Made by a program: the position numbers and the translations under genes
Notes under the pieces: generated by a model
Databases searched by the model: none
The model's input: the letters and a program-made list of their open reading frames with translations, nothing else
What the model was told of the DNA's origin: nothing
In this document: one piece after another, positions 1 to 8,689 of the stretch
How the letters are laid out: each line of letters begins with the position of its first letter
Numbering within the stretch: position 1 is the first letter of the stretch
Source of the DNA: Planctomycetota bacterium
GTDB taxonomy: Bacteria; Planctomycetota; UBA1135; UBA2386
Assembly (NCBI GenBank): GCA_014192625.1
Contig: BJHM01000016.1
Location: 24,102-88,101 of the forward strand
DNA: 64,000 nt
Direction of reading: 5' to 3'

Positions 1-696
1 GATCGTGCCAACCAGGTAGAGCATCGCCTGATTGGTCTCAGTTGTGCGAAACTCGTTGCCGAGCGACAGGTCCACATTGCGCATCGGTACACCGCGCTTT
101 TGCAGCAACTCGGCGACCTGTTGCAACGTTTTTTCCGACGCGGGCTGTGGGTCGAGGCGGACGTATTCCGAGCTGTTCTTGGTCTGCAGGATTGCGGTCA
201 GGTAGGCACCTGCTTTGCGGCCGTCCTTATCTTTGTGCTCCGTCCCAGAGCGCGGTTCCAGTTCGTTCACGAAGAACACTTGCGAAACGTGCACCGCCTC
301 ATTTTGCACGTCATCGGCGAACCGCTGTAGCGAGGACGAATCGCTCGATGCGTACAGGGTGTTGTTGATCCGCTGGTTTACCAGCGAGCGGTAGAGCTGG
401 ATGTCGGCGCGCATCATCTCGCGCACGAACACCTCCAGTTCTTGCAGCTTGCCATCGACGCGCACGTGCGCCAACGCTTGGCCCGAGTCCGAAAGCTCAA
501 GTTGCTCGACGCGGCCGTTCAGCAGGTGGCTGTAGAGGCCATCGATTGAGTTCTGGCCTTCCTGATTTGAGCGTGCGACGACTAGAAACAACGAGGTCAG
601 CAAGGCCATGATGAGCAGCACGCCGCCCATGCCGCGTGGCCGCTTGCTCTTGGTCTTCCCGTCTTCGTTAGGATCTTTCTGCGCTTTACTGGTCAT
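1..696 (-). CDS. ftsH: FtsH ATP-dependent zinc metalloprotease, N-terminal part (runs off left edge)
   Basis: Partial gene: the first 232 codons, read leftwards until the window ends. FtsH is a membrane-anchored AAA+ protease that degrades damaged membrane proteins and short-lived regulators. Visible parts: a basic cytoplasmic start rich in Lys/Asp (residues 1-22), one transmembrane helix at about 23-41, and an extracytoplasmic region (about 42-225) beginning with the FtsH_ext pattern in which a Gly-Arg-Val-Glu strand is followed by an Asp-Gly-Lys turn. The AAA+ and HExxH protease domains would lie outside the window. The extracytoplasmic region, about 180 residues, is longer than the roughly 70-100 of E. 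coli FtsH. The ATG at 694-696 has an AAGG Shine-Dalgarno-like element just upstream. It is last in a minus-strand run with lptE-like, bamD-like, recO and CNNM genes. The call rests on the N-terminus only. Confidence 0.8.
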   Translation of the reverse strand, partial: MTSKAQKDPNEDGKTKSKRPRGMGGVLLIMALLTSLFLVVARSNQEGQNSIDGLYSHLLNGRVEQLELSDSGQALAHVRVDGKLQELEVFVREMMRADIQLYRSLVNQRINNTLYASSDSSSLQRFADDVQNEAVHVSQVFFVNELEPRSGTEHKDKDGRKAGAYLTAILQTKNSSEYVRLDPQPASEKTLQQVAELLQKRGVPMRNVDLSLGNEFRTTETNQAMLYLVGTI

Positions 697-757
697 ATTC
701 AGGCCTTGTGACGATCAGCTAATATCCCTGTTCGGCATCGAAGCGTGGTTAGATTCG

Positions 758-1291
758 TCAGAAACCACTCTCCAAGGCAAGGACGATCTTGCGCGCCAAG
801 TCGGCGACCAGATTTTCCCCGGCGGTGGTCAGATTTTGGCCAAGCGGGTCGCGAAACTCGGCGCGGTCCCGCACGGTGCGATCGATGACTAATTTGCCGG
901 TCCGTCGATTTAGGAGTCGCACCTGCACAACGCTCTCGATTGCGCCCTCGCGTACGGGCGTAGTTGCGCGTGTGCCTGAAACGATGGTGAGCTCGCGATC
1001 GTTGAGGATGCGCAGTTCTAGAATGGCATCGGAATCGTTGCCACCAGGCAGCAAGTCGGATGACACGACTAGTTCGCGGCTGACGGCGACGCTGAGTTCA
1101 ACCTCGAGCAGCTGGCGGAAGGTGTCGTTTGCGACGGCGCGGATCTGCACCGTGCGGATGTTCTGGTCGTGAAGACCGCTGCCAGATGCATAGCCACAAC
1201 TGCCGAGCGCGAGCAGAAACAGCAGGCTGGCTTTGTGCCGCAGGCTGGCCGCGAACGGGCTCGCTGCCGTGTGATGCTGTGCGCGATACAT
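758..1291 (-). CDS. LptE-like LPS-assembly lipoprotein
   Basis: 177-residue lipoprotein. The N-terminus has a hydrophobic stretch (about residues 22-32) ending in a Gly-Ser-Cys-Gly-Tyr lipobox, and the Cys-Gly-Tyr start of the mature protein is the hallmark of LptE-type proteins. The rest (the Arg-Thr-Val strand, an Asn-Asp-Thr turn, then alternating strands) fits the LptE fold, which plugs the LptD barrel and helps deliver LPS to the outer membrane. The start ATG (1289-1291) overlaps the stop of the upstream TPR lipoprotein by one base, so the two are probably translationally coupled. Neighbouring bamD-like and ftsH genes fit an envelope-biogenesis operon. LptE is poorly conserved, so the family call is moderate. 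No lptD is in the window. Confidence 0.7.
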   Translation of the reverse strand: MYRAQHHTAASPFAASLRHKASLLFLLALGSCGYASGSGLHDQNIRTVQIRAVANDTFRQLLEVELSVAVSRELVVSSDLLPGGNDSDAILELRILNDRELTIVSGTRATTPVREGAIESVVQVRLLNRRTGKLVIDRTVRDRAEFRDPLGQNLTTAGENLVADLARKIVLALESGF

Positions 1292-2205
1292 CACGGGATA
1301 GTCCCCAGCGGCAGAGTCGTATTCGCTTGCAGCAGTTGAAGGCGCGCCTTGGCGCTGGCGGCAGCAGGAGTGCCCGCGAGATTCTCGGCCATGGCGCGTT
1401 GCAGGCTCGCCAGTTCGCCGGGGCGATTGCCAATCGTGCGGTAGAAGTTGGCGATGATGATGTAGCGGTCTGCCTGCCATCCCAGCACCCGCTGCAGGCT
1501 TTCGCGCGCTGCGTCGACGAACGCCTGATTTTCTGGCGGCTTGGCTAGGAAGTCGACCAGTTCGCGGCTGGCGTGCTGCATTTCGTCGAGGTCGTATTCT
1601 GGACCGCGCAGCGACGCGACACGGCTCATTGCAAAACGGAAACGGGCACGCTGTCGCCACTCGCTGTCGGGCCGCCGCGTCAGCAGGTCGCGGAAGCGTT
1701 CTTGTGCGAGGTCGTATTTTTGGTCTGCAAACGCCATCTCACCAAGGATTAGCAACGCGTGTGCAAGTTGTTCAGCGTCGGGATAGCGCGTGATCAAGTG
1801 CTCAAGACACTGGCGGCCACCGCGGCGATCGGACCAGAAGAACAGAAAGCCGCTATCGCTTTCGGTGAGTGTCTTGCCGACTTCGTAGATCAGTTTGACG
1901 ACCAGCTCGCGCAGTTCGCTGTGTGGGTAGCGGTCGGCGAAGTCCTGCACTGTTGTGAAGGCGAGCCAATCTTGGTTGAGGGCCTTGTAGGCGCACGCCA
2001 ACGTCAACTCGTAGCGCGGCTGCAGCGACTTTGGAAACTCGCGCAGGTCGCGACTGGTGAGCTGGACGCGCACGTTCTCGTAGTTGCCGGCGGCGAGTTC
2101 TTGTTCGGCGGCGATGACGACTGGCTCGGCATCGGCTGCAATCGGAATCGGTGCGCTTTTACAGGCACTCAACAATACGAAGGCAGCGAGGACGAACGAC
2201 CGCAT
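1291..2205 (-). CDS. BamD-like TPR lipoprotein
   Basis: 304-residue lipoprotein. The signal peptide ends in Leu-Leu-Ser-Ala-Cys (Cys15), and the rest is a tetratricopeptide solenoid with helix pairs throughout, for example the Ala-Asp-Arg-Tyr-Pro segment and the Tyr-Asp-Leu-Ala-Gln-Glu-Arg-Phe segment typical of BamD/YbgF-type outer-membrane proteins. BamD is the essential lipoprotein of the beta-barrel assembly machine. This protein is longer than E. coli BamD (245 aa) and could instead be a generic TPR lipoprotein. The ATG at 2203-2205 was chosen because it places the lipobox correctly and leaves 4 bp to recO; the open frame extends further upstream but would run into recO. It overlaps the LptE-like gene by one base downstream. 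Confidence 0.65.
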   Translation of the reverse strand: MRSFVLAAFVLLSACKSAPIPIAADAEPVVIAAEQELAAGNYENVRVQLTSRDLREFPKSLQPRYELTLACAYKALNQDWLAFTTVQDFADRYPHSELRELVVKLIYEVGKTLTESDSGFLFFWSDRRGGRQCLEHLITRYPDAEQLAHALLILGEMAFADQKYDLAQERFRDLLTRRPDSEWRQRARFRFAMSRVASLRGPEYDLDEMQHASRELVDFLAKPPENQAFVDAARESLQRVLGWQADRYIIIANFYRTIGNRPGELASLQRAMAENLAGTPAAASAKARLQLLQANTTLPLGTIP

Positions 2206-2209
2206 GCTA

Positions 2210-3013
2210 TTACGGTAGCGGCCTTCCTGCGGTGCTGTCCACATGGTGCTGCGCCAGCGCACTGTCGAAAACGTAACGGCGAAGGCGGCCGCGGCGTTCC
2301 AGCGCGCGTGAGAGCCATTGCATTGGCAACGCAACCGCGGTCGGGGATAGCGGCACCAAGTCGAGTTCGGGCAGTTCTCGTCCTTTCGCCAAGGACAATC
2401 GCCGCAACTGGTCAAACGCCCGTTCGGGCAACGCCTTTTTTGGCGATGGCGCATGCGAACGGCAGGCGAGCCCGCCATCGCTGCCGAGAAATGCGCCGCC
2501 GGTGAGCGGTGTCCCGCAGTCGGTGCAGTGTTCGATGTCCGGCAGGCACCCGAGGTGGATGAGGAAGCGCAGTTCCAGGCCGAGCATCACCTGGGCAACC
2601 GCGAACAGCGGGCACCGTTCAAGCAGGGTGAGGCCACCGTGAATCAAGTCGAACAGTTCTGGATCTGGCAGCCCATCGGGAAACCCATAGTTGCCTAGCT
2701 CAACCAAGTGGCTCGCCGCGAGGTAGCGCAGCGCCTGACGCAAGCCGCGCCGTTCGCGCAACAGATCCGCGCGCAGCAACAGGCGCAGTCCGCCGCGATC
2801 CGCCGACAAGCGCACGTTGAGGTCGTTGAGGAAATCGAGCCGCCCAAGCATCGGCGAATCAGCGCGGTGCGACCCTTTGGCAAGCGCCTGGATGCGGCCA
2901 TGCTCGCGGGTTAGCAGAACGACGATCCGGCTCGACTCCCGAAAATCGAACCGGTGCCACAGCATGGCCTCGCAGGACAGTCCTGGTGCGCTGCGGCGGC
3001 GTGGCTCAGCCAT
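2210..3013 (-). CDS. recO: DNA repair protein RecO
   Basis: 267 residues. RecO anneals single-stranded DNA and loads RecA with RecF/RecR in recombinational repair. The N-terminal OB-fold is recognisable from the Phe-Arg-Glu-Ser-Ser-Arg-Ile-Val core, where family members carry E/D-x-D/S-R, and from the following Leu-Thr-Arg-Glu-His-Gly-Arg. The helical part carries a zinc-finger-type cysteine set (Cys-x7-Cys-x2-Cys followed by Ala-Cys-Arg-Ser-His about 20 residues later). The length is typical. The start overlaps the stop of the CNNM gene by 8 bp (ATGGCTGA). A recO next to a CNNM/CBS gene is a common planctomycete arrangement. Confidence 0.9.
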   Translation of the reverse strand: MAEPRRRSAPGLSCEAMLWHRFDFRESSRIVVLLTREHGRIQALAKGSHRADSPMLGRLDFLNDLNVRLSADRGGLRLLLRADLLRERRGLRQALRYLAASHLVELGNYGFPDGLPDPELFDLIHGGLTLLERCPLFAVAQVMLGLELRFLIHLGCLPDIEHCTDCGTPLTGGAFLGSDGGLACRSHAPSPKKALPERAFDQLRRLSLAKGRELPELDLVPLSPTAVALPMQWLSRALERRGRLRRYVFDSALAQHHVDSTAGRPLP

Positions 3014-4364
3014 TCCGTTCGGCGGGCGCCGTGCTGGTCGCCGTCAGGCGCAGTCGGCTGATGCGCCGATCGTCGGCCTGCAAGATTCGAAACTCGACGC
3101 CGTCCACGGTGAAGGTCTCGTCGCGCGACGGAATGCGATTGAGGTGATGGATCACGTAGCCTGCGACCGTCTCCCAATCACCCTGGTCCAGAATCGTACT
3201 GCCGAGGCGCTGGTTGATCGCCGCGACCGAAGTACGGCCCGAAACGTCGACGATGCGGCCCGCTTCGACCACGGTGATGGCATGTTGCGCATCCACCGTG
3301 CCAGAGTCGTGCTCGTCGTCCATGTCACCGACGATTTCCTCCAGCACGTCTTCGACGCTGACTAGGCCAGCAGTGCCGCCGTATTCATCGAGCACGATCG
3401 CCATGTGCACCTTGTCGGCTTGGAATCGGCGCAGCAACTGGGCGACGCCCATCGACTCGGGCACGAACAACGGCGGCCGCAGCATTGTTTCGATCGGCAG
3501 GTTGGCGGCGGTTGAGTCGTGCGGCGCGCGCAGTGCATCCTTCACGAAAAAGATGCCGATGATCTCGTCGACCCGTTCGCGGTAGACCGGGTAGCGCGAG
3601 AACCCGTGCATCAACGCTTTTTGCACGGCCTCTTGCAGCGGCACGCTGGCCTCAAAGGCGATCAGGTCTGGCCGCGGCGTCATGATCGTCGAGACCTGCA
3701 GGTCCTTCAGCCCAACAATGTTGCCGATCCAGTTCTGCTCATCGGCCGGCAGCTTGTCCTCGGTCACCGTGTCGGCGACCGCGGCCATCACTTCGGCCGC
3801 AAGTTCATCCGGATTGTTGGCCGGTTCTTCGCGAATCCGCAGGGCGCGGAGGATGCCACTAGTCACCGCCAATACCGGTAAGATCACCGGCCAGCGCAGC
3901 AAAAACAGGCCGCCGCGCAAGAATGGGATCGTGCGCAGGAGGGTCCGCTCGGCGCGCAGTTGTGACACTGTGGCCGGGACCGACCCGCAGGCAAACAGCG
4001 CCGCCAGACTTAGTGCGCCAAGTGCCCAAGGCAGAGTTGGGCCATCGACCGATTGCTGTGCAGCGAAGAAGGCGCCAATCAGGCCGCTGAGAAAATAGAA
4101 CCGGGCCATGATCCGGTACTCGCCTTCGCGGCGCTCCAGATCGGCCACCAGTCGAGCACCGGCCGCGCCAGGAATGCGATTCTGTAGCTTCGTGGGCGAG
4201 TAGTAAGACAGCGCATTTGCGCAGAAGGACCCGAAGCTGGCGATGGTTAGGCAGGCGAGCACGAGCGCAACGCCGAGCGGGGCGATCACTGCGTTGAGTT
4301 GCACATCCTGAAACAGGGGCAGCAGACTTTCCGAGATTGGTGGCATGGTCAGAGCGCTTGCCAT
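3006..4364 (-). CDS. CNNM/CorC-HlyC family membrane protein (DUF21 + CBS pair)
   Basis: 452 residues. Order: an N-terminal DUF21-type membrane region with hydrophobic helices at about 25-50 and 105-160, a tandem CBS pair at about 220-355 (Ile-Met-Thr-Pro-Arg motif opening the first, Asp-Glu-Tyr-Gly-Gly in the second), and a CorC_HlyC domain at about 365-445. These proteins are magnesium/cobalt transporters or regulators with adenylate-sensing CBS domains; hemolysin is the historical name. Start choices are ATG at 4364 and ATG at 4346, neither with a clear Shine-Dalgarno. It appears to be the first gene of the recO-bamD-lptE-ftsH run. Confidence 0.88.
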   Translation of the reverse strand: MASALTMPPISESLLPLFQDVQLNAVIAPLGVALVLACLTIASFGSFCANALSYYSPTKLQNRIPGAAGARLVADLERREGEYRIMARFYFLSGLIGAFFAAQQSVDGPTLPWALGALSLAALFACGSVPATVSQLRAERTLLRTIPFLRGGLFLLRWPVILPVLAVTSGILRALRIREEPANNPDELAAEVMAAVADTVTEDKLPADEQNWIGNIVGLKDLQVSTIMTPRPDLIAFEASVPLQEAVQKALMHGFSRYPVYRERVDEIIGIFFVKDALRAPHDSTAANLPIETMLRPPLFVPESMGVAQLLRRFQADKVHMAIVLDEYGGTAGLVSVEDVLEEIVGDMDDEHDSGTVDAQHAITVVEAGRIVDVSGRTSVAAINQRLGSTILDQGDWETVAGYVIHHLNRIPSRDETFTVDGVEFRILQADDRRISRLRLTATSTAPAERNG

Positions 4365-4526
4365 GCCGGCAAAGGCCGCCGGAACTCAGTTGCTGGTGGT
4401 AGGCAGAGGCAAAAGCCTGGCGGCGGAAAATATAGTTGGCGGAGCAATGCAATGGACATCATACGAGGCAGGCGGGACTCGTCCAGAGAACGCTGCTGGT
4501 CGCCCCGTGGCGCCCCTGTCACGGCC

Positions 4527-6356
4527 TCAATCAATCGCCGCGTCTACCGAGAAACGATTTCGCCCCAGCGACTTAGACGCATACAGAGCTCGGTCTGCGC
4601 GCGCTAGAAGGCTCTCTATCGTGTCGTCCATCTGGGCGCTCGCAAGCCCGATCGACGCGGTTGTCGGTAGCCCGATTGTGTGCCCGGAGGCTTCGATGGC
4701 GATGAATAACCGTGCCGCAAGGATACTCGCGTCCTGTGGTTCGGTGTCTGGCAGCACCACCAGAAACTCCTCGCCACCAAAGCGGCAAAGAGTGTCGCTC
4801 TTGCGCAGGGTTCGCCGCATCACGTCCGCAGTGGTGCGCAGGGCGACATCACCCATCAGGTGGCCAAAGGCGTCGTTGAGTTTCTTGAACTCATCGAGGT
4901 CGATCATCAAAACCGTGAGCGGCCGGCTGCTGCGCCGGAACCGCGCCAGTTCTTGGTCGACGGCGAGCACGCCGTGGCGGCGGTTGAATAACCGAGTCAG
5001 CGGGTCTGTCACGGCAAACTTTTGCGCTCGCTGCTGGCGGCGTTTTAGCAGCAGGTTCTCGTTCAGCAGGCTAATTGTCAGCCCTAGCAGGGTTGCGGGC
5101 CCCTCCTCAATCGGGAGGTCGATGTTGCGCGCCGAGAGCGTGCGGTCGAGCAGTAAAAAGGCCGGCGTCGCAAACGTGCGGTTGATGGGGATCGCAAGCG
5201 CCTCGTCCATGCCGAAGTGGTGCAGCAGGCCAGCTGCTGGCAGTGTCGCGGAAAGGAGCACTGCGCGTTCGGTCGCAAGCGCGTCGGCGAGCTTTTCGGT
5301 CTCTCCGGCGGACGGGGCGATCCAGCGTTCGACCATGCGGCGGCTCGAGAGATCGGCCTTGTAGCGAACCGCAACGCAACCGCTGGCGCGCATCCACGTC
5401 ACATACAGGGCGCGGTCAAAGCCAAAGTGGCGCAGTGCCGCTACGGTGCCCTCCATGAAGATGCTCCGGTAGCTTTTCCAACGCTTGCTCCCGAGCAAGC
5501 CCAGCAGCACATCCGGCGTGCTCGGCAGCACCGGGGCCGCGAGGTTGCCGATTGTTGGTTGCAACTTTGCGTCAGCGACTTCGGCGTTCGTGCCGGACGG
5601 GGCAAGTGAAATACCGACAGCGTCGAGCACGTGTTCGACTTCGCGACGAAGCTGTTCTGCGGCGAATAATGGTTCGCTATCGAGTAGTGCAAACTGCTGT
5701 AGCAGCGCTGCGGGCGAACGGCTAAGCCCGTCGTCAAACCCAGCCAGTTCGGCGAGCAGCTCGGCCGCGCGAATCAGGGTTCCGCCCTGCGTGTTTGGGG
5801 CACCGTCGCTTTTGCCGTTGAGGTCCAGCAGGATCTCGCTGAGCGGCAATGGCAGGTGCCAATGGCGGACCCAGTTTTCGAACGGCCCAGCGTGCTGGCT
5901 GCCAGCGTGTTCGGCAAGCAAGGTGAGCCATTGCGGCAAGTCGTGCAGTAGTCCAGCCAGGTAGGCAGCCTCCGGGTCCAGGTCTGCAGTGCCTTGTGCC
6001 AGGGCGCGCGCCGCAAGGGCGGTGGCAATCGAGTGCAGCCAAAGTTTACGCAGGGATTCTGCGCCCGCGGTCGCCACCACCGGCACATCGAGTGCGCGAC
6101 GGATCACCGCTTCACCGACCATGTTCGCAATCATTGGCAAGGTCAAAGCTGTTGCCTGTTTGCCATAGCTCGGCGTGGTCGCCAAACGCAGCAGGCGCAA
6201 AGTTACCAGCGGGTCGAGATGCAATAGCTCTAGCGCTCTCGTTGCGTTCAGCGGCTCAGTGGCTTTGCGCTGGATGCTGCGGCGCAGGTCGCTCAGTGCG
6301 AGCACCGAGGGGAGAGCCTTCAAGGGGCATTTCAGGCTGTGAGCGGAAGTATTCAA
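4527..6356 (-). CDS. HDOD-GGDEF signalling protein (putative diguanylate cyclase)
   Basis: 609 residues. Domains: HDOD at about 14-220 (helical, with His-Asp in Gly-Leu-Leu-His-Asp-Leu), a middle region of about 255-430 resembling a degenerate GAF-type sensor, then GGDEF at about 440-605. The active-site loop reads Gly-Gly-Glu-Glu-Phe, the common active variant, and an Arg-Lys-Ser-Asp inhibitory site sits exactly five residues before it, so product inhibition by c-di-GMP is expected. The predicted role is synthesis of c-di-GMP in response to an unknown cue. The only start giving an intact HDOD is TTG at 6354-6356, preceded by AAGG. No transmembrane helix is seen. The gene stands alone between the CNNM operon and the divergent sigma factor. 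Confidence 0.85.
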   Translation of the reverse strand: MNTSAHSLKCPLKALPSVLALSDLRRSIQRKATEPLNATRALELLHLDPLVTLRLLRLATTPSYGKQATALTLPMIANMVGEAVIRRALDVPVVATAGAESLRKLWLHSIATALAARALAQGTADLDPEAAYLAGLLHDLPQWLTLLAEHAGSQHAGPFENWVRHWHLPLPLSEILLDLNGKSDGAPNTQGGTLIRAAELLAELAGFDDGLSRSPAALLQQFALLDSEPLFAAEQLRREVEHVLDAVGISLAPSGTNAEVADAKLQPTIGNLAAPVLPSTPDVLLGLLGSKRWKSYRSIFMEGTVAALRHFGFDRALYVTWMRASGCVAVRYKADLSSRRMVERWIAPSAGETEKLADALATERAVLLSATLPAAGLLHHFGMDEALAIPINRTFATPAFLLLDRTLSARNIDLPIEEGPATLLGLTISLLNENLLLKRRQQRAQKFAVTDPLTRLFNRRHGVLAVDQELARFRRSSRPLTVLMIDLDEFKKLNDAFGHLMGDVALRTTADVMRRTLRKSDTLCRFGGEEFLVVLPDTEPQDASILAARLFIAIEASGHTIGLPTTASIGLASAQMDDTIESLLARADRALYASKSLGRNRFSVDAAID

Positions 6357-6567
6357 GATGCCTTGCTGTGGCCCTGTTCGGCATCGCTCAGAGGTTGCTC
6401 AAGCCGCTAAGTCTCGCGCTGGGATCGGCAATTTTAGAGCCTCGGTTGGTGCTGGCGCAAAGTGCGTAGGATGGCATTAGTGCTTTAGAACAAGGCGCTA
6501 ACGCCATGGCATCGCGAAATCGATGCCGTAAATGGGCATTTGGCCCGTGCTTCGCATTGGGTTCTGC

Positions 6568-7344
6568 ATGGTCAAGGTTCAACTCTTGGAGCCAGTTGTT
6601 GAGGAGCGCATATTTGTCGGGCAGGACCCGTTGCTTGCCGCCGAGGCGCTGCTCTCGCTGCACGGTTGCAGCATCGATCAGGTGCCGGGTGCGAAAGGCA
6701 GCACCGGTAGTGTCCGCGAAGCCGCAGCGGCAACCGCGCTGATGGATTGCTATCGCCGCACGGGCGAGTCGCAGGTGTTCGATGCGCTGGTGGGCATCGT
6801 TGCGGGCGGGTTATTGCAGCGCATCCGTTCGCGCCTGCGCCATTTTGGGTCGCGGTTTGATTCGAACGAAGTGCTGCAGGATGCACTCATCAACATCTAC
6901 CGCTACCCGACTCGCTTTTTGGCCAGTCGGCCGGGTGCGTTCGCAGCGTGGTCATCGACAATTGTCGACAACTCTGTGCGCCGCCAATTGCGGGGCTGGA
7001 GCATTGGCAACGCGGTGCAAAGGACCAGCGACCTGCTCGAACAACAGGCCGACACCCACGCGCGCGAGCCTTCTTGCGAAGCGGAAGAGCGAGAGCAGTG
7101 CGAGCACACTCTGTCTGCATTTGGCATGTTGTTGCAGGGCTACCTGCACGCATTCCAAGGCATCTCCGAGCGCGAGCAACACGTGCTGCAGATGGTCGAG
7201 GTCGCACAGATGCGCTATGCGGAGTTGGCCAAGCTGCTTGGCATCCGGCCGGAGGCACTGAAGATGGTGGTGTTTCGCGCGCGCAAGCGGGTGATGGAGC
7301 GCATGGCGCAGGTGTTCGAGCCGAAGTCGATCGCTACGACCTGA
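6568..7344 (+). CDS. ECF-type RNA polymerase sigma factor
   Basis: 258 residues from the ATG at 6568 (a GTG/ATG extension to 6532 is possible). Region 2 lies at about 75-140, with Asn-Glu-Val-Leu-Gln-Asp-Ala-Leu-Ile-Asn-Ile-Tyr-Arg typical of sigma-70 region 2 and a Trp-Ser-x-Thr-Ile-Val-Asp-Asn tail. Region 4 is a helix-turn-helix at about 195-245 containing Ile-Ser-Glu-Arg-Glu-Gln-His-Val-Leu and Tyr-Ala-Glu-Leu-Ala-Lys-Leu-Leu-Gly. The function is promoter recognition for an unknown regulon. It has an extra 65 N-terminal residues compared with minimal ECF factors and no adjacent anti-sigma gene. Planctomycetes carry many such orphan sigma factors. It sits 37 bp before hutI, so control of the hut genes is possible but unproven. 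Confidence 0.85.
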   Translation: MVKVQLLEPVVEERIFVGQDPLLAAEALLSLHGCSIDQVPGAKGSTGSVREAAAATALMDCYRRTGESQVFDALVGIVAGGLLQRIRSRLRHFGSRFDSNEVLQDALINIYRYPTRFLASRPGAFAAWSSTIVDNSVRRQLRGWSIGNAVQRTSDLLEQQADTHAREPSCEAEEREQCEHTLSAFGMLLQGYLHAFQGISEREQHVLQMVEVAQMRYAELAKLLGIRPEALKMVVFRARKRVMERMAQVFEPKSIATT

Positions 7345-7381
7345 TCTGCCAAGCTCCGCGCTTGCGCCGGCAGCGCATTCC

Positions 7382-8689
7382 ATGTCTTTTCCGTGGATGG
7401 CCCAGCGCGTTGACCGGCTCTTTGTCCACTGCCGCGAACTCGTCACCCTGACAGAAGGTCCGACAACCGGCGCGCGTCGTGGCGCTTCGATGGGCGCACT
7501 GGGCGTGATTCTCGATGGTGCGATCGCGGTGCACCAAGGCCGCATTGTTGCGGTTGGCACCACCGATGCGATTGCGCGCGACTACACGGCCAAGGAAGAA
7601 CTCGACTTGTCGGGCTACGTCGTCATGCCGGGCTTCGTTGACTGCCACACGCATCCGGTATTCGCTGCGACCCGCGAGGACGAGTTTCATCAGCGTTGCC
7701 AGGGGGCTGACTACATGGCGATCGCAAAGGCTGGCGGCGGGATCCTCAGCTCGGTGCGGGCGGTGCGCGCGATGCCGCTTGAAAAACTGACTGAGTTGAC
7801 AATCGACCGGCTGTGGGGATTTTTGGCCAACGGCACGACTTCGGTCGAGTGCAAGACCGGCTATGGCCTGTCGCTCGCTGACGAGGAAAAGAGTCTGCGT
7901 GCCCTTACTGCGGCAGCGCAAGCGGTGCCGTTGACGATGGTGCGAACATTCCTCGGCGCGCACGAGTTTCCAACGGAGTATCGCGCCGACCGCGAGGCGT
8001 ATGTGCGGCTCCTCTGCGACGAGATGATCCCCAAGCTCAAGGGACTTGCTGAGGCGTGCGATGTGTTTGCCGAGCCCGGCGTGTTTGACCGCGAGCAGTC
8101 TTTGCGCATCCTGTCATCGGCGCGTGCCGAGGGCCTGCGGTTGCGGTTGCACGCCGACGAACTATCGCCGATGGGAGGTGCCGAGCTCGCGGTGCTGCTG
8201 CGCGCGGACTCGGCGGACCACTTGGGCAAGATCTCGGATGCTGGTATCCAGGCACTCGCGGGCAGCGACACGGTCGGCGTGTTGTTGCCGGGCACCAGCT
8301 TCTTCCTCGGCAAGGAGATCTACGCGCCGGCGCGGCGCATGATCGAGGCGGGCTGTGTGATCGCAATCGCCACCGACTTCAATCCGGGCTCTTGCTTCAC
8401 ACAATCGATGACGTTGATCCAGACTCTGGCGTGCGTGAAACTCAAGTTGTCGCCCGCCGAGGCGATCATCGCATCGACCATCAACCCGGCGTTCTCGCTG
8501 CAGCTCGACAGTGAGGTAGGCACGTTGCACCCGGGCAAGCGCGCGGACTTTGTGGCGCTAGACCTGCCGAGTTGGCGCGGTGTTGGTTACGCATTCGGCG
8601 GCAACCCGGTAGCGATCACCGTGAAGAACGGCGTGCCAATGGTGGCCAACATCAACGAGCGCGATCCGGACCTTTTCGCGGGGACGTGA
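7382..8689 (+). CDS. hutI: Imidazolonepropionase HutI
   Basis: 435 residues. Hydrolyses imidazolone-5-propionate to N-formimidoyl-glutamate, the third step of histidine degradation. It is an amidohydrolase-fold enzyme: the metal-binding His-x-His lies at His89/His91 in Asp-Cys-His-Thr-His, followed by the Cys-Lys-Thr-Gly-Tyr-Gly-Leu substrate loop, His-Ala-Asp-Glu-Leu, and Ala-Thr-Asp-Phe-Asn-Pro-Gly-Ser carrying the metal Asp. Full length for the family. ftcD, which acts on the HutI product, is on the same strand 830 bp downstream beyond an opposite-strand gene. The 3' end overlaps rluB antisense by 38 bp. hutH and hutU are not in the window. Confidence 0.95.
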   Translation: MSFPWMAQRVDRLFVHCRELVTLTEGPTTGARRGASMGALGVILDGAIAVHQGRIVAVGTTDAIARDYTAKEELDLSGYVVMPGFVDCHTHPVFAATREDEFHQRCQGADYMAIAKAGGGILSSVRAVRAMPLEKLTELTIDRLWGFLANGTTSVECKTGYGLSLADEEKSLRALTAAAQAVPLTMVRTFLGAHEFPTEYRADREAYVRLLCDEMIPKLKGLAEACDVFAEPGVFDREQSLRILSSARAEGLRLRLHADELSPMGGAELAVLLRADSADHLGKISDAGIQALAGSDTVGVLLPGTSFFLGKEIYAPARRMIEAGCVIAIATDFNPGSCFTQSMTLIQTLACVKLKLSPAEAIIASTINPAFSLQLDSEVGTLHPGKRADFVALDLPSWRGVGYAFGGNPVAITVKNGVPMVANINERDPDLFAGT

